The translations under genes and the position numbers were made by a program. This document shows positions 10,325 to 21,394 of a stretch of DNA of 64,000 bases, in pieces (position 1 is the stretch's first letter; the number at the start of each line of letters is the position of its first letter). Source of the stretch: Molanna angustata (Eukaryota > Arthropoda > Insecta > Trichoptera > Molannidae); NCBI GenBank assembly GCA_963576475.1, contig OY754982.1, forward strand, positions 3,396,701-3,460,700, in the 5' to 3' direction. A model generated the notes under the pieces. It was not told the DNA's origin. It saw nothing but the letters and a program-made list of their open reading frames with translations, and did not search any database.

Positions 10325-10429
10325 GTAGGTACAATATCAATTGATATTTTACTGTCCTCTGAACTAGAAATTTAGTAGACTGATCTAAATTGACAAAATT
10401 ACAAAAAAATGTTTTTTTTCCACACATTT

Positions 10430-10490
10430 GGAAATTTTACTGCCTTGTTAGACAAAGTTTGTTCTGAGGCAGTACTTTTTTAAAATGCGA
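10430..10490 (-). repeat. LINE 3'-end hairpin fragment
   Basis: TTTACTGCCTTGTTAGAC, then AAGTTTGTTCTGAGGCAGTA, matches the hairpin-bearing 3' end at 56580-56625 (TTACCTCACTAGGC, TGTTCTGAGGTAA). It is a remnant of the same LINE family. Confidence 0.5.
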
Positions 10491-10735
10491 TTTCGTTCAC
10501 CTATAGTACAAGCATTTATTTTTTTGACAGCACACAGTATATGCATACAATTATTAAAAGGAAATAAGCAAAAATACAGATAAAACATCTACCTCCTACG
10601 ATACCTAATATCAAAAGAAGACAATAAAAAAGTGTGAATTAGTGTGGGTGCGCGCATGAGAGAGAGAGTAACAATGATATATTATGTGTGTGTGCATGAA
10701 AGAGATATCTAGAAAGAGTGTGAGTGTGGTGTGTA

Positions 10736-10772
<37 letters not shown>

Positions 10773-10880
10773 TGGATGTGCATGTGTGTGTAGGTACATG
10801 ACAGACGAATTATGCTTAGTTTAGAGAATGTATGAGGATGTATGTTTCTACTTGTTTCAAAGACATATTCATTCTTTAAA
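10488..10880 (+). repeat. SINE1 tail in two pieces around a microsatellite
   Basis: GATTTCGTTCACCTATAG, then ACAAGCATTTA, at 10490-10525 is SINE1 tail. The rest of that tail (ATTATGCTTAGTTTAGAG, ATGTATGAGGATG, ACATATTCATTC) reappears at 10808-10876. The 280 bp between them includes A-rich sequence and a GT/GA microsatellite, so the SINE is interrupted. Confidence 0.5.
10630..10800 (+). repeat. (GT)n/(GA)n microsatellite cluster
   Basis: GT-rich and GAGA-rich simple sequence includes an uninterrupted TG run near 10738-10766. The histidine/threonine-rich open frames on the minus strand are artefacts of this repeat. Confidence 0.85.
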
Positions 10881-10889
10881 AAAACATTA

Positions 10890-11390
10890 TAAAGCATGTT
10901 TATTTATATAAAACATTATAAAACATGCTTATTATTTATATGAAATCACTGAAGTCGGCGCCAAACAAACTCGAAATATCGGTTCGTAGGTATGAAAAAT
11001 TTGATTCGGCAACGTCGTAAAAAGTTATCACTATATAAAAAATTTATGTAAGTCGGTCAAATATTAATGAATAATTTATAAAATAAAAAGATTTTTCTCA
11101 TCACTATAGAAGCGCGTTGTGCAACACTAGTTAACCCGTAAGTATTGGTACCACGCAAAGAATCTTTTAATAAGAATCCCTGTTTTATTTAATCAGCGCA
11201 GAATCCCGCAAGGCCTCAGCTAAGCCTCAGGTCATAATTCCATTACAAAAGAATGATGCCGTCTGCGCTGAAACGACATTTTTAAATACTTCACTCACAT
11301 TTATACATACATATGACTTATAAGTTATAAGCAAATAGTTTAACTCTATTTTAATTCGAATATATTTGTTTAATGACATATACGCAAAAA
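10890..11390. other. AT-rich, no gene recognised
   Basis: A 29-bp unit containing AAACATTATAAA.CATG is duplicated in tandem at 10880-10940. Near 10945 the sequence resembles a Penelope-type end, but too weakly to annotate. Confidence 0.4.
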
Positions 11391-11497
11391 TTGGATTTTT
11401 TTCCCTGTCGAAAGTCAAATGATATTATATTGACAAACTTTTTAACATCTCAATAGAGACGAAGTTAGGTTATTATAGAAGAACCAGGAATTCAAGT
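11390..11497 (-). repeat. Family R fragment (left of R1-like LINE)
   Basis: On the minus strand this reads CTGGTTCTTCTATAATA, CTTCGTCTCTATTGAGATG and GGGAAAAAAATCC. These words appear in the same order in the family R copies at 12817-13310, 16050-16330 and 63555-64000. The sequence is cut at CCAGGAATTCAAGT, the target duplication of the R1-like LINE. Confidence 0.65.
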
Positions 11498-12802
11498 TCG
11501 CTACTCCCACCACCACCCGCTCTGCCTATGGGGACTGTAATCGGCCCCTTCACAGAACGCTAAGTGAACGACAAAAAAAAATGCATAGCACGAAAAGTAG
11601 CTCATGGAGCCCTCTAGATTAGCAATCTCGGCACCATAGTGCAAAAAGAAACAATCAACGAGTGCGAACAGAAAATTCACACCCGTGGACTGTCTATGAC
11701 CTCAGATCCCCCCACATGCAGACCATCAGAGAAGTGACCAAGATCTCTGGAAATAATTAATTTAACGGGAATCTTCTAAAAGTAAGGCACCATATCTATG
11801 ACAGAAAACCTTAAAAGCTTTATAATTTTTCTTCGAGATCACAAAATCCGCATGACCAATGGGACCTTGAAGAGGCCCACGGACAGCAACGAGGAGCTCC
11901 GATCTATATGAGGACACCATTGGGTGGCAACATTCCCAAAGGATATGTTCCGAAGTTTGGTCCGGGTATTGACAGAAATGACATGAAGCAGATGAGGCAA
12001 TGTTAAATCGGTGAAGATAACTTTTACAGTTTCCGTGTCCTGTGAAAAATTGGGAAGTCCACAAGTCTGGAACAACCCAGGGAGATTTAAGACGATACCT
12101 CACGTCGGGAAAAAATAAGTAGGTAATTCTTCTCACTGAGCAGGCCGTCCAGCGAGTCTGCCAGATGTTCTGCAAATTTTCATTTACAGTCCTTTCAACA
12201 AAGCCGCGTGACACTCGACCCTCTGGAGGGAAGAGAGGAATATTTCCGATCATAGAAGAACAGCCCCGCGTAAGGTTGAAAACAGCCCCTCTACGCTGAA
12301 GTTCCAGATCAAGGGGAGTCATGCCTGTCAAAATTGGCAGTGCTTCAGTGGGACTCGTTCCATATGCTTTGGATAGAGCGATGAGAGCGAATCGTTGGCC
12401 TGAGAGCAAAATTCTACGTATATATTGAAGCTCACAGGCGTGAGACCAACATCCTGCTGCATAGCAAGCAATGCCGAGGTAAACTGCGTTATAGAAAAGA
12501 CAGGATACTTGAAACTGTAAACCCCAGTGTGCCTTGGCGATGTGTGAGATCTTTAAAAAAGCTGACTTAGCTTTGTCGACACACAATCGAGCATGGTTTT
12601 TAAAATTTGGTCCTCTTTCCAGAACAACTCCTAGGCAAGTGATTTGGTCCCGAAAACTTACATTTGTTCCTGAGAACTTAATAGACGGCTGTCTTCGTAG
12701 TAAGCCTTTGAAAACCAAGCCATATGTCTTATTAGGAGCGAAGCAAAGTTTATTTTTTACACCCCAGTCGGAAACTAAGGAAAGAGCTTAAGTAGCTGAG
12801 TT
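11498..12802 (-). pseudogene. R1-like LINE, ORF2 C-terminal third, with 14-bp target duplication
   Basis: On the minus strand an open frame runs from about 12790 to 11762 without a stop, about 340 codons. It begins SLVSDWGVKNKLCFAPNKT (RT thumb) followed by ITCLGVVLERGPNF. The C-terminal part has the zinc-knuckle-like pattern C-x2-C-x8-H-x4-C (CHFCQYPDQTSEHILWEC). This layout is typical of R1-clade ORF2. The 3' UTR runs to about 11498 and ends in CCACCACCCGCTCTGCC-type sequence with no long poly-A. Direct repeats CCAGGAATTCAAGT at 11484-11497 and 12803-12816 flank it. It is 5'-truncated but otherwise well preserved. It lies in dispersed repeat DNA, not rDNA. Confidence 0.85.
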
Positions 12803-12816
12803 CCAGGAATTCAAGT

Positions 12817-13310
12817 CAATAAAAATATCCTATGATGTTTGCGTATTATGCATTAAAAAAATATTCGATTTACATTCACATTGGTACAAGTAGGTAAACA
12901 AGCTAAAAATGAAATAATACTTCTGGCGTAGTTCAGGGGTGACATCTGTGCGAGACATCGTCATCTCATTTATAAGGACTGTTGCTTTCATTGTTTACAA
13001 ACTAATTTCTTAATAGATGGCGTTACAAAAAAGGTTTCTTCGTTACTTCATAGATGGCAATAGTATTATTACTTATTTTTAGGTTACACATTATTAAAAA
13101 TTATAAAACTTTCAAAAATTACATTGATAAGGGATCTCAATAAGAAGGCATAATTGGTGAACGTTACGCAAGCGCATAAAGTGATCACGTAAACCAGACG
13201 ATGACAGGTCGTAAGCCCTGTAGGTGCCTTGAGTTCCTGGTTCTTCTATAATATCCCAACTTCGTCTCTATTGAGATGTTAAAAAGTTTGTCAATAAAAA
13301 TATCTATTTT
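12817..13310 (+). repeat. Unclassified repeat family R, near-complete copy
   Basis: This copy aligns by eye with the reverse complement of 63555-64000. Shared words include GCAGTTCAGGGGTGACATC-like sequence, AGATGGCGTTACAAAAA, GTGATCACGTAAACCA, GATGACAGGTCGTAAGCCCT and CTTCGTCTCTATTGAGATG. No coding is visible. The 5' and 3' ends both carry a version of GGGAAAAAAATCCAATGTTT in the same orientation in different copies. That suggests either direct terminal repeats or a head-to-tail origin. Class unknown. Confidence 0.7.
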
Positions 13311-13318
13311 AATACTTC

Positions 13319-13548
13319 ATTCATTTTTTACATACATATTTTTTATACTCATAAATACATACACATCACGCTATGCCTCTAACAGGGTAGCCAGAGAGAA
13401 CGTCATATTTTTCCAACTTGACACACATTCATCGCTTCGTCAACATTCATGCATCGTTTCATAAATGTTCGTCTGTTGTTCACGGTTCTGACATTTCCGA
13501 CATTCAAAACATCGTTCACACGGTCGTGCCCAATGACATTTTATATAT
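13319..13548 (-). pseudogene. RTE-like LINE 3' end, minus strand
   Basis: The reverse complement matches the C-terminal coding and 3' terminus of the LINE at 38533-38860: the region around a NVRSVNDSQTC-type sequence, then RRCMNADE, then the terminal GGGTAGGCAGAGAGAAC. The end is marked by the ATACATACAT-type tail at its left. It is highly degenerate. Confidence 0.6.
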
Positions 13549-13559
13549 AGACACGTTAT

Positions 13560-14309
13560 CCAACTGTCGATTCGTTGAGAATGAAATTCAAGATGCGTGT
13601 ATGAAGGAATTGTATGTAGGGTCTACTTTTTTCACGGCTTTTCCAACTTTGAAGTCTAAAAACACCAATTTAGAGGCTTCGCAGCATATATGTTCCATAT
13701 ACGGAAACCATAAAAGCTAGAACGCTGAAAATTGGTATAAACATACACAAATACAAAATCTCAAATTAGTTTTTTCAAAAAAAATCCAGGGTTTCTCAAA
13801 CATTTTTTATTAAGAAAAATATTTTTTTAAATTTATGAGTTTAACTGCCTATATTTCCAAATATTTTAAAAATATCGAAAAAAAACCGAAACACTCCAAC
13901 TAGATAATTTATTTTTCTATGAAAAATGTCAGTATTGTAGAAGTTAATCTCAATTTTTTTAAATTATATAAATATAACAATTTTTATAAAAATTGAATTT
14001 AGTGACATCACTTCATACAATTTATATGGCAGTCGCCTATACACAATATGTAAGAAGACTTAATAGTTTGATACTAATCTCCAAACATACATACATACCA
14101 TCATGCTGTTTTCATATTCTGGGTAGAAAAAAGGACTGACCTCCATACTGTCCTATCTTGATACACATACCTACATGTGTTGTATAGAAAATAAAATATC
14201 CTAAAATATTCAATAATTAGGATTAATGAGTTTATAGTTTGGTACTTATTCTTCAACTATACATACTATCGCTATCGACAGTTGGATCTCATGTGTTACA
14301 TGCAACTAG
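13560..14309 (+). mobile_element. Helentron/HINE-like element, copy B (internally deleted)
   Basis: It starts CCAACTGTCGATTCGTTG and ends with ATCGACAGTTGG, the hairpin and CAACTAG, followed by T. At about 13700 the sequence jumps from the 5' block to AAACCATAAAAGCTAG, losing about 220 bp that include the GT microsatellite. A T precedes the 5' end, as in the other copies. Confidence 0.75.
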
Positions 14310-14319
14310 TATTAGAACT

Positions 14320-14780
14320 AAACGCTCTACAATACGAATTCTTACAATATCACCAAGAAAGAGCACACACGACAGAATACATTAAGTGAAAAGGGGATAG
14401 TGCAATAATAATTCATTCAAACACATAATAGATATATTTTCTCTTTTACCTATAAGGACAAATCCATATAAATATATTAGTAATGGAGCATGAAATAATA
14501 TATTATCTGGTCGTTCCTTCACAGTTCTAGTGTAATTTTTACATGTTTTCATTACACAAGATGGAATTTTGACAACGACAATACGTCCAAACACTACAAC
14601 ATCTTGTGTGTAAATATATTATGAACACTTATAATCACGAACATCTGGATGTCGATATTTTTCTCTAACCTATTTTCTACTGCCATCAGTTCAAGTTATA
14701 ATGATTGTATTCACTGGATGATTGAAGTATCAAGATTGGATGGAGTCAACTATGTGAGCTTGCAGGTACCTATAGATTCT
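14320..14780. other. No recognisable feature
   Basis: Sequence is AT-rich with short open frames only, and no shared repeat was recognised. Confidence 0.45.
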
Positions 14781-14784
14781 CTCT

Positions 14785-15000
14785 TTCACTTATATAGACA
14801 TATTCACACACATATACACACCCTTACACTCATATGTACACACATACATACACTCATGCACTATTATTCAGGTATAAATGTTTTTCATATGTAGCTTTAA
14901 GTATGTAAGCACAGCAGTCAAAATTTATTGTTAATAATGTGGAAATGTGTTATTGGTTTTTGTCTTATACTAATGCATCTATATAAAAAATGTTATTATA
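14785..15000 (+). repeat. CA-microsatellite-linked dispersed repeat
   Basis: A CACACATA-rich tract is followed by TTTAAGTATGTAAGCAC, AAAATTTATTGTTA and TGTGGAAAT. The same order follows the 45-bp minisatellite at 40800-40915, so the two loci share one dispersed repeat. Confidence 0.6.
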
Positions 15001-15289
15001 CTGTCAATTTCCTGGAAATAAAAAAATAGTGCGGTAAGAATTAATTCAAGTATGCTCCTTAATTAAAAATTATTAAACAAATTCAAATTTCATGCAATAG
15101 AATAAAAATGTACATACAAACTCTTCCACATTTAAAAAGACGTATCTTTTTGGGTGGACTGAGGAAATTATTTTCAAAATATACTATATAGCCTAATATA
15201 GCCTCTTAAGACAATAGAATATTATAAATGCAAACTCGTTACAAAATATTGTCAAATCTATTCATAACGTGTATTGAATAGATTTGACT

Positions 15290-15790
15290 TTTGTACTCTT
15301 AAACAGCGCGAGCATTCTCATTTCCGTCGAGCCACTTCGCCCATAGTTTTCAAGATGGTATTTTCCATCCCGTGCGCGTTCATTCCTTTCTCATCTGATA
15401 ACACTCTAAATAATAATAATATTAATAACTCAATTCATCCGTCTCGGATGAAAGGGATTAACCCCACAAAAGGACGAGTTTCGAAAACGGAACTCTCATC
15501 TTCTGGCGCGGTGGCGGCTTAAACTGCGCCACGGGGTTGCGAGGTATTCGCGGTCCGGATGTTTTTCACCGTCCATTATTGCCCTGGCAATATTTTTTAA
15601 ATATATTTTTCCTCATTCCCCAGCGCCGTAATTTAATAATAGAGATAGACTGAAATTTCCTCCTCGCAAACAAAAGTACGACGTTAAAACAGTTTTCGGC
15701 TTCGAATCTAAGGAAACTCACCAGGTCCGCCATCTGTCCGTACTGAAAAAGTGAAAAGGAATCCGGACGGACTCATCACAAAAATTGATA
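15290..15790. other. GC-richer, non-repetitive block
   Basis: This 500-bp block has more G+C and more CpG than almost all of its neighbourhood and no sequence shared with the window's repeats. An 82-codon open frame at 15274-15522 on the plus strand has no motif I recognise. The block could be host unique sequence such as a promoter, UTR or exon, or an old element. I cannot choose between these. Confidence 0.35.
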
Positions 15791-16049
15791 TGCCACAATT
15801 CATATACTTAGTTACTACACGGACACTATTTTCAACGCGGCCCGGTTTCCAACGCTTAAAATAGCAACCAAAATACAGGTTACTCCGAGCATCGCTTTAT
15901 AGTACTTTACACAGTTTACACTATATCGAAAAATTATATATAATAAATGTTTAATATAATTTATTAACTGGCTTACTACTACATTTTTATACATACATGT
16001 GAAAAAGAAAAATAAACAAGATAAATAATCAATTTTTTTTAACAAAGAA

Positions 16050-16330
16050 TTTCAGTATTACAATATATAGAACTTTCAAAATTGAATTGATAGGGATCTC
16101 ATTAAAAAGGCATAATTGGTGAACGTTGCGCAAGGGCATAAAGTGATCACGTAAACCAGCCGATGACAGGTCGTAAGCCCTGTAGGTGCCTTGATTTCCC
16201 GGTTCTCCTACAATAAATATTCCAACTTCGTCTCTATTGAGATAATTAAAAATCTGTTAAAAAATATCTTTGACTCCCGACAGGGAAAAAAATCCAATGT
16301 TTGCGCATGTGCAATAATAAAAATATTCGA
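16050..16330 (+). repeat. Family R, 3' half
   Basis: The copy contains GTGAACGTTGCGCAAG, GTGATCACGTAAACCAGC, GATGACAGGTCGTAAGCCCT, CTTCGTCTCTATTGAGAT and the end GACTCCCGACAGGGAAAAAA. It is the best-preserved view of the family's 3' end. Confidence 0.7.
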
Positions 16331-16600
16331 TAAATAATCAATATAAATAATATCAAAAAAAGTAACCATGACAAAAGAGACAAAAATAGTAAAAGTAATA
16401 ACAAAAAGTAAAAAGAAAATGAATAAACAATAATAAAAAATATAAATAAAAATATAAACGAAAAACAATATAGTCAAAAACAAAAACAAAAGTAAAAACA
16501 AACAAAAATAGAATAAAAGTTTCTAGAATATAACAAAGGTAAAAACTTAAAAATAATAGTAGTAACTGGTATGTTTTTCTTATTGATGACACCTGGATGA
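16330..16600. repeat. A-rich low-complexity tract
   Basis: AAAAATA-type sequence on the plus strand gives phenylalanine/leucine/tyrosine-rich artefactual frames on the minus strand. No coding is supported. Confidence 0.6.
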
Positions 16601-16744
16601 TTCACTAGTCCATTGACTGTGTCGAATCACTCAGCTTTCCGTTTCTTTGCAATACAGCTGATTCTTCTGTCGTGCAGCATAGTACTCATAATGTCATTCT
16701 ATTCTAACACACTACATAGAAGGTCCTCCAATTCCTTCCTACCC

Positions 16745-17040
16745 AAATGGATTAGCCATTAGGTTAGTATTGTCCGCAATTGGTGTCTGTTATTGGGTTT
16801 TATTTTTTTTTCTTTCATGTTGTTTGTAAGTTTATTGAATAGTCTTGGTCCAAGGAAAGTGTAGAATCTTTGACTAAAAGTGGTTTTATTTATTGGAACT
16901 ATAAGATTTAGATTTGTTCGTGTGTTATGTGTATGTGTAGCATGATTATGAATTGTCCTGTGTGAAAAGAAATAAACACTTTCAACACTTTCTAAATAAA
17001 CAAAATACATCGTGAGATCCATGTTGACTCGTCGGTTACG
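16745..17040 (-). pseudogene. Jockey/CR1-like LINE C-terminal fragment
   Basis: The minus strand reads YFFSHRTIHNHATHTHNTRT, then NLIVPINKTTFSQRFYTF and GPRLFNKLTNN. The order R-x-HNTR, then the GP(R/K)LFNKLP-like motif, is typical of the C-terminus of Jockey/CR1-type LINE ORF2. It is 5'-truncated, and no stop interrupts the remaining part. Confidence 0.75.
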
Positions 17041-17740
17041 ATGACAGCGAATAATTTTACAGATTTCTGTTTTACCAAAAAGGATGAAAATCGCGTTGAA
17101 AATAGAACACGTTCTATTTTTTTGCCCATCGCGTTTAAATCCCGTCGAAAACCAGAAACCCGTTGAAACCAGCGTCCGTGTAAATTAGACTTTAGACCTT
17201 GCCACTCCAGAAGGCTGCGACGTATATCGCATTGTGGTTCGCTGTTTATTTTTAATACTTGTGCTGCATGTCATTTACATATACTTTTAGCCAATATATT
17301 ATTTTTTCTACTTCTTCGTGTGTCGTCACGATCTTAGGCAATGCAAACCAGCTCCTTTACACAACTCGAACCAGTCCAATCGCTTGTCATGGCATACTTG
17401 ATACCTGTAAGTAGTTGTACATATTATTTAAATAAATAATCACAATAATAAGGACAAATTAGTACATAATGCCAACATGAGAATCCTGTGAATACATGGC
17501 TTGTAAAAAATTGAATTAATGTTAAGATTCCACGAAAATTAACTTCGGGCCCTGGTGATTTGATACAATAATGAAGGGAAGATTATTTTATCGTGAATCG
17601 CTATTTATGGAATTAAATTTTATATGAATTATTTTATATCTTCTCATACACATAATTTGTACACTGGCGTGCTATTTGCCAAACGGGATTTTCTTCCAAA
17701 CAAGTTGATGATAATATACAATACTATTTGTACTATGGCC

Positions 17741-17897
<157 letters not shown>

Positions 17898-17984
17898 AAG
17901 ATAAAAAATCAAAAATTAAATAAATGTTCAAAGCATCGTCAAAAAAAATAAAAAGAGAAGATAGGAAAAAGAAATAAGATATTA

Positions 17985-18250
17985 AAAGATACCTACATAT
18001 TTTTGCTTGAGCCTTTTTTTGAATATGTTTAATGAGATTATCGACGTGATATCATGACTTAGATTATTCCATAGCCTTGCTGATTGTACTTCAAATGAAG
18101 AGATTTAAAATTCAGTACTATGAATTGGAATATAGTAATGTTCGTTTAGCAGATCGGAGTGGACACCCGTGGCTTGAAAGATATGTGAATTTATCTTAGA
18201 GATACTGAGGTAAGTTTGGTTTAGAAAGTACCTCGTGTAAAAATGTCAGG
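17985..18250 (-). pseudogene. Jockey-X LINE fragment, minus strand
   Basis: The reverse complement matches the Jockey-X C-terminus at 46740-46975 (HGCPLRSA-like, then the TSKAMELI-like equivalent of SARLWNSL). It is degenerate, with several stops. Confidence 0.6.
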
Positions 18251-18289
18251 ATATGTATATTACGTCGTTGTCGTATATTATGTATGTAG

Positions 18290-19241
18290 TATAGAAGGTA
18301 TGATCATCAATGTTTGCATAGTAACTCTCAGAATAATTGTAACTGCCCATCATTGACAGAAGTCACATCATATAGGTATTTAGGACTTATCATTGACAAA
18401 CACTTAAACTACAAAGAACACGTTGACTATGTTTGCAGTAAACTAAGAACTATGACAGCAATTTTCAACATAATAAGACCTAGATTAACCTTCTGCTCGG
18501 CCAGATTGCTGTACCTATATGGCCCTCTGTGATTCAGTAATATCATATAGAATATCCTCATATGGATTGGCATATAAATCTACTCTAAATAAGATTGAAA
18601 AGATACAAAGAAGACTACTAAAAATTATTATTACTAAAAAAATAGCTAAAAAGTTAAAAAGGAAAAATAAATGCCTTTTCGACAGATCTAAAGTATTGTC
18701 TCTTCAGAGGAGAGTGGAGTATAGCATTCTGGTTGAGCATTTTTTGAGACCTAAAGACAGACTACTAATAACACACGACAGACAAACTAGATCAGTGACC
18801 AACAAACTTTTACGTACAAACAAATTCAACAATGACTATGGACGTAGGACCGAAGATGTGCTGCTGCCCAAGGTCTGGAACCCCATGCCTGCCAGCTTGA
18901 AGCAGTGTGGATCCATCGAGGAATTCAAAAAGAAAGCCAAAGGATATATATTACACAAAAATCCTCGATGGTTGATCTAAGGGGTGAGCGCGGGTTGTTC
19001 CGGACTTTAAAAGAAAAATGTAGTATATAAATACATGTACAATATTAGTTTTTAATTGAAGTTTATATGTATATATGTGTATATATACGTATATATGTAC
19101 ATATTTTTATATTTTTGCATATTATAAAATTGTTACAATTAAGATCACAGCCAAAAATCCCCTTAAGGGATTAGGCAAAATAACATGATAATTGTAATTA
19201 TATTCTTTATTAATAAAAAAAATAAATAAAAAAAAAAAAAA
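18290..19241 (+). pseudogene. LINE with nearly intact RT C-terminus and poly-A tail
   Basis: 18314-18520 reads VTSYRYLGLIIDKHLNYKEH (RT thumb). A single frameshift near 18520 leads to ALCDSVISY and then YGLAYKSTLNKIEKIQRRLL. The protein ends SLQRRVEYSILVEHF, GRRTEDVLLPKVWNPMPASL and FKKKAKGYI before a stop at 18980. The 3' UTR carries the palindrome TCCCCTTAAGGGA and ends in an A-rich tail at 19216-19241. One frameshift in about 220 codons suggests a fairly recent copy, 5'-truncated at about 18290. The clade is probably Jockey/CR1-like. Confidence 0.8.
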
Positions 19242-19244
19242 AGG

Positions 19245-20030
19245 TGTGTACTTCGAAATAATATAGAACTATTTTTTGCAAATATCCCGGTAATAGATCC
19301 TTTTTATTTATTTATAATCAACACATTATTTTCTTTAACAATTATTTTCTGTTTGATAACAACTTCAACTGCTATACTATATGAATTTCGAAATATGTAT
19401 TGCTTCTGAATTTTTCTGCAAAGCCCACGTCCTCAGCATCCTTCTCAGAGCGTAACTTCCTCTAACCCCTATGCATTCCTTTCACTTTATTCTCTCACTC
19501 TTTCTCTCTCGCTATGTTGTGCTCTTACACCCCTTTAAAGGTTTTACCCCCATGTTCAGCAAATTATTTTGACACGCTTTTAGTTTATCTACCGACGAAA
19601 CTTTTAGCTGGAGGTTTATGTAAGTACATACATACCTATACTTACTGTATGTATTTTACTAGACGGTGCACTGTTTAAGTATCTGAACTCCGCCATATTA
19701 AAATTAATAATTTTATCATCATACGAAAACGCTCGCCTCTACGAGTATATACTTACAAAGCAACAGACGTTTCGAAATTCACATCATAAAATTTTAGTAC
19801 TTATTTATTTTTTGACAAATTTACAAACAAATCAACATCGACTCCCATCAGGGAAGGAATACAAAGTTTGCGTTTACATATAAACGATCATAAAATCATA
19901 GTTTGTATAGATATTAAAGATGTTTTCTAATTCTTTATTGCCCTTACCCTCCTTCAATTCACCTATGCAAGAGCAGGGCAGACGGCTCAGTATCTCTCTC
20001 TCTACATTAACACACGCGGCGAGGATTCAG
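19245..20030. other. No gene recognised
   Basis: A pyrimidine-rich stretch (CTCTCACTCTTTCTCTCTCG) lies near 19490. A short match to the end of family R (GACTCCCATCAGGGAAGGAA) lies at 19840. Otherwise featureless. Confidence 0.4.
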
Positions 20031-20034
20031 CCCG

Positions 20035-20310
20035 CATCACATTTGGGGTGGAAATCTAAGAACTTAAAGTACTGTCAATGTGTGGTGTCAATGTGTCCTG
20101 TAAATCGCCTAAACGAGTACTAAGTTGTCGGGAAGCCCCCCCGATATGACAGGTGGGCCATGTTGTTCACCATGCTGATGAGATGGTGTAGCCGACATCG
20201 CGCTTGGCGTGGAATTCGAAGAACTGAAAGTACTATCAATTTGTGGTGAAGGCTCTCTGTTGAGTCACCTGTTACCGACCACTGTTAGGACGGGAGATCC
20301 TCGCAAATGA
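20035..20310 (+). repeat. Degenerate tandem duplication, offset about 165 bp
   Basis: GTGGAAATCTAAGAACTTAA and its partner GTGGAATTCGAAGAACTGAA, each followed by AGTACT.TCAAT.TGTGGTG, occur about 165 bp apart. Both copies continue with similar GC-rich sequence. No coding motif is recognised. Confidence 0.55.
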
Positions 20311-20469
20311 CTGGCGGACTCCCACACTTGGTTGGACTCTTCGTAGTAGTGGTATGAAATATGCTTTATAGTAGCCTCTTGCTTCGTCCGACGGGCAGAC
20401 GCTCCGGGGATGAATAGGGCTACAAGCTCTGAAACGTTCCCAATGAAATTTTATCTATCATTCAGCCCT

Positions 20470-20830
20470 TATCCTATCTTAGTCGGGGTTTGGCCGTCCT
20501 GGTACGTAATCGCATAACATGACCATACCAACGCAGCCTTGTTTCTTTTAGTTTGTCCACTATCGGTGCCATTTTAAAACTTTCTCGAATATAGGTGCTC
20601 CTGATTATATCAGTTCTTGTAAAACCACCGGCACATCTAAGCATTTTTATTTCGGCGTTGTGCATTTCTTCGTGGACGTCGGCGGTCTGACAACTGTCTT
20701 ATCCTTTTCTTTGTTCTCACTGGCATTTTACTGTCACATAGTACCCCAGTAAGACTTCTCCACTTCAACCATGCCATGTGATTCATTATTGTCCTCGTTG
20801 GCATCATTTGTGACCATTGATCCAAGGTAT
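20470..20830 (-). pseudogene. RTE-like LINE fragment
   Basis: The minus strand reads WRSLTGVLCDSKMPVRTK, then after a frameshift MLRCAGGFTRTDIIRSTYIR, then SFKMAPIVDKLKETRLRWYG and HVMR. This is the standard C-terminal order of RTE/BovB-like ORF2 proteins. It is truncated at both ends. Confidence 0.8.
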
Positions 20831-20834
20831 TAAA

Positions 20835-21390
20835 GATGTATTTAAAAAATATAATAGGTAGGTAGGAAATATTGTTTTGATGTTTTCCAAAATGCCAACG
20901 CCTCTATCTTAGAATATTTTTATTTGAAACACTCATGTTTGTAAAATAAACATCAATTAGGGCATCACGACGTCTGGGTTTTTTTAATATTAAACAACCC
21001 ACCTTAGAAGAGTTATTTGTGCCAAACGGAAGAAAAAATAAAAAAATATATTAGTGAATATTACGACTTACAGATTGATACCATTGATTAAGATGATATT
21101 GCGGAATAAATAGTAAGAGAGTTAAGTGATAAGAGATGCGACATGTTTACTGGTAGAGGGACTTTTAAGTTGAGATAGATGTCATATTCGTAGTGCATCG
21201 GACATTCAAAGAACCCCGCATGCACAAGAAGGGTGTTCTTTTATATTTGTTTAGAAGATATTACATTCGTGAACTCTCACATTGTGGGAATAGAAATTAA
21301 ATGCTTCTTTTGTGAAAGAGGTCATCCATAATTTTATCATAACCTAGATTTTGAAAAATCTGTCAAATTATTGGAAATGATGTTTGTGTA
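20835..21390. other. No gene recognised
   Basis: AT-rich sequence without conserved motifs. Confidence 0.4.
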
Positions 21391-21394
21391 GATA

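Noticed and set aside
10940..10992. Another hammerhead/Penelope end (ACTGAAGTCGGCGCC...CTCGAAATATCGG)
   Set aside because: The core CTGANGA is broken and no stem pairing can be drawn. Resemblance is to the general Penelope end only.
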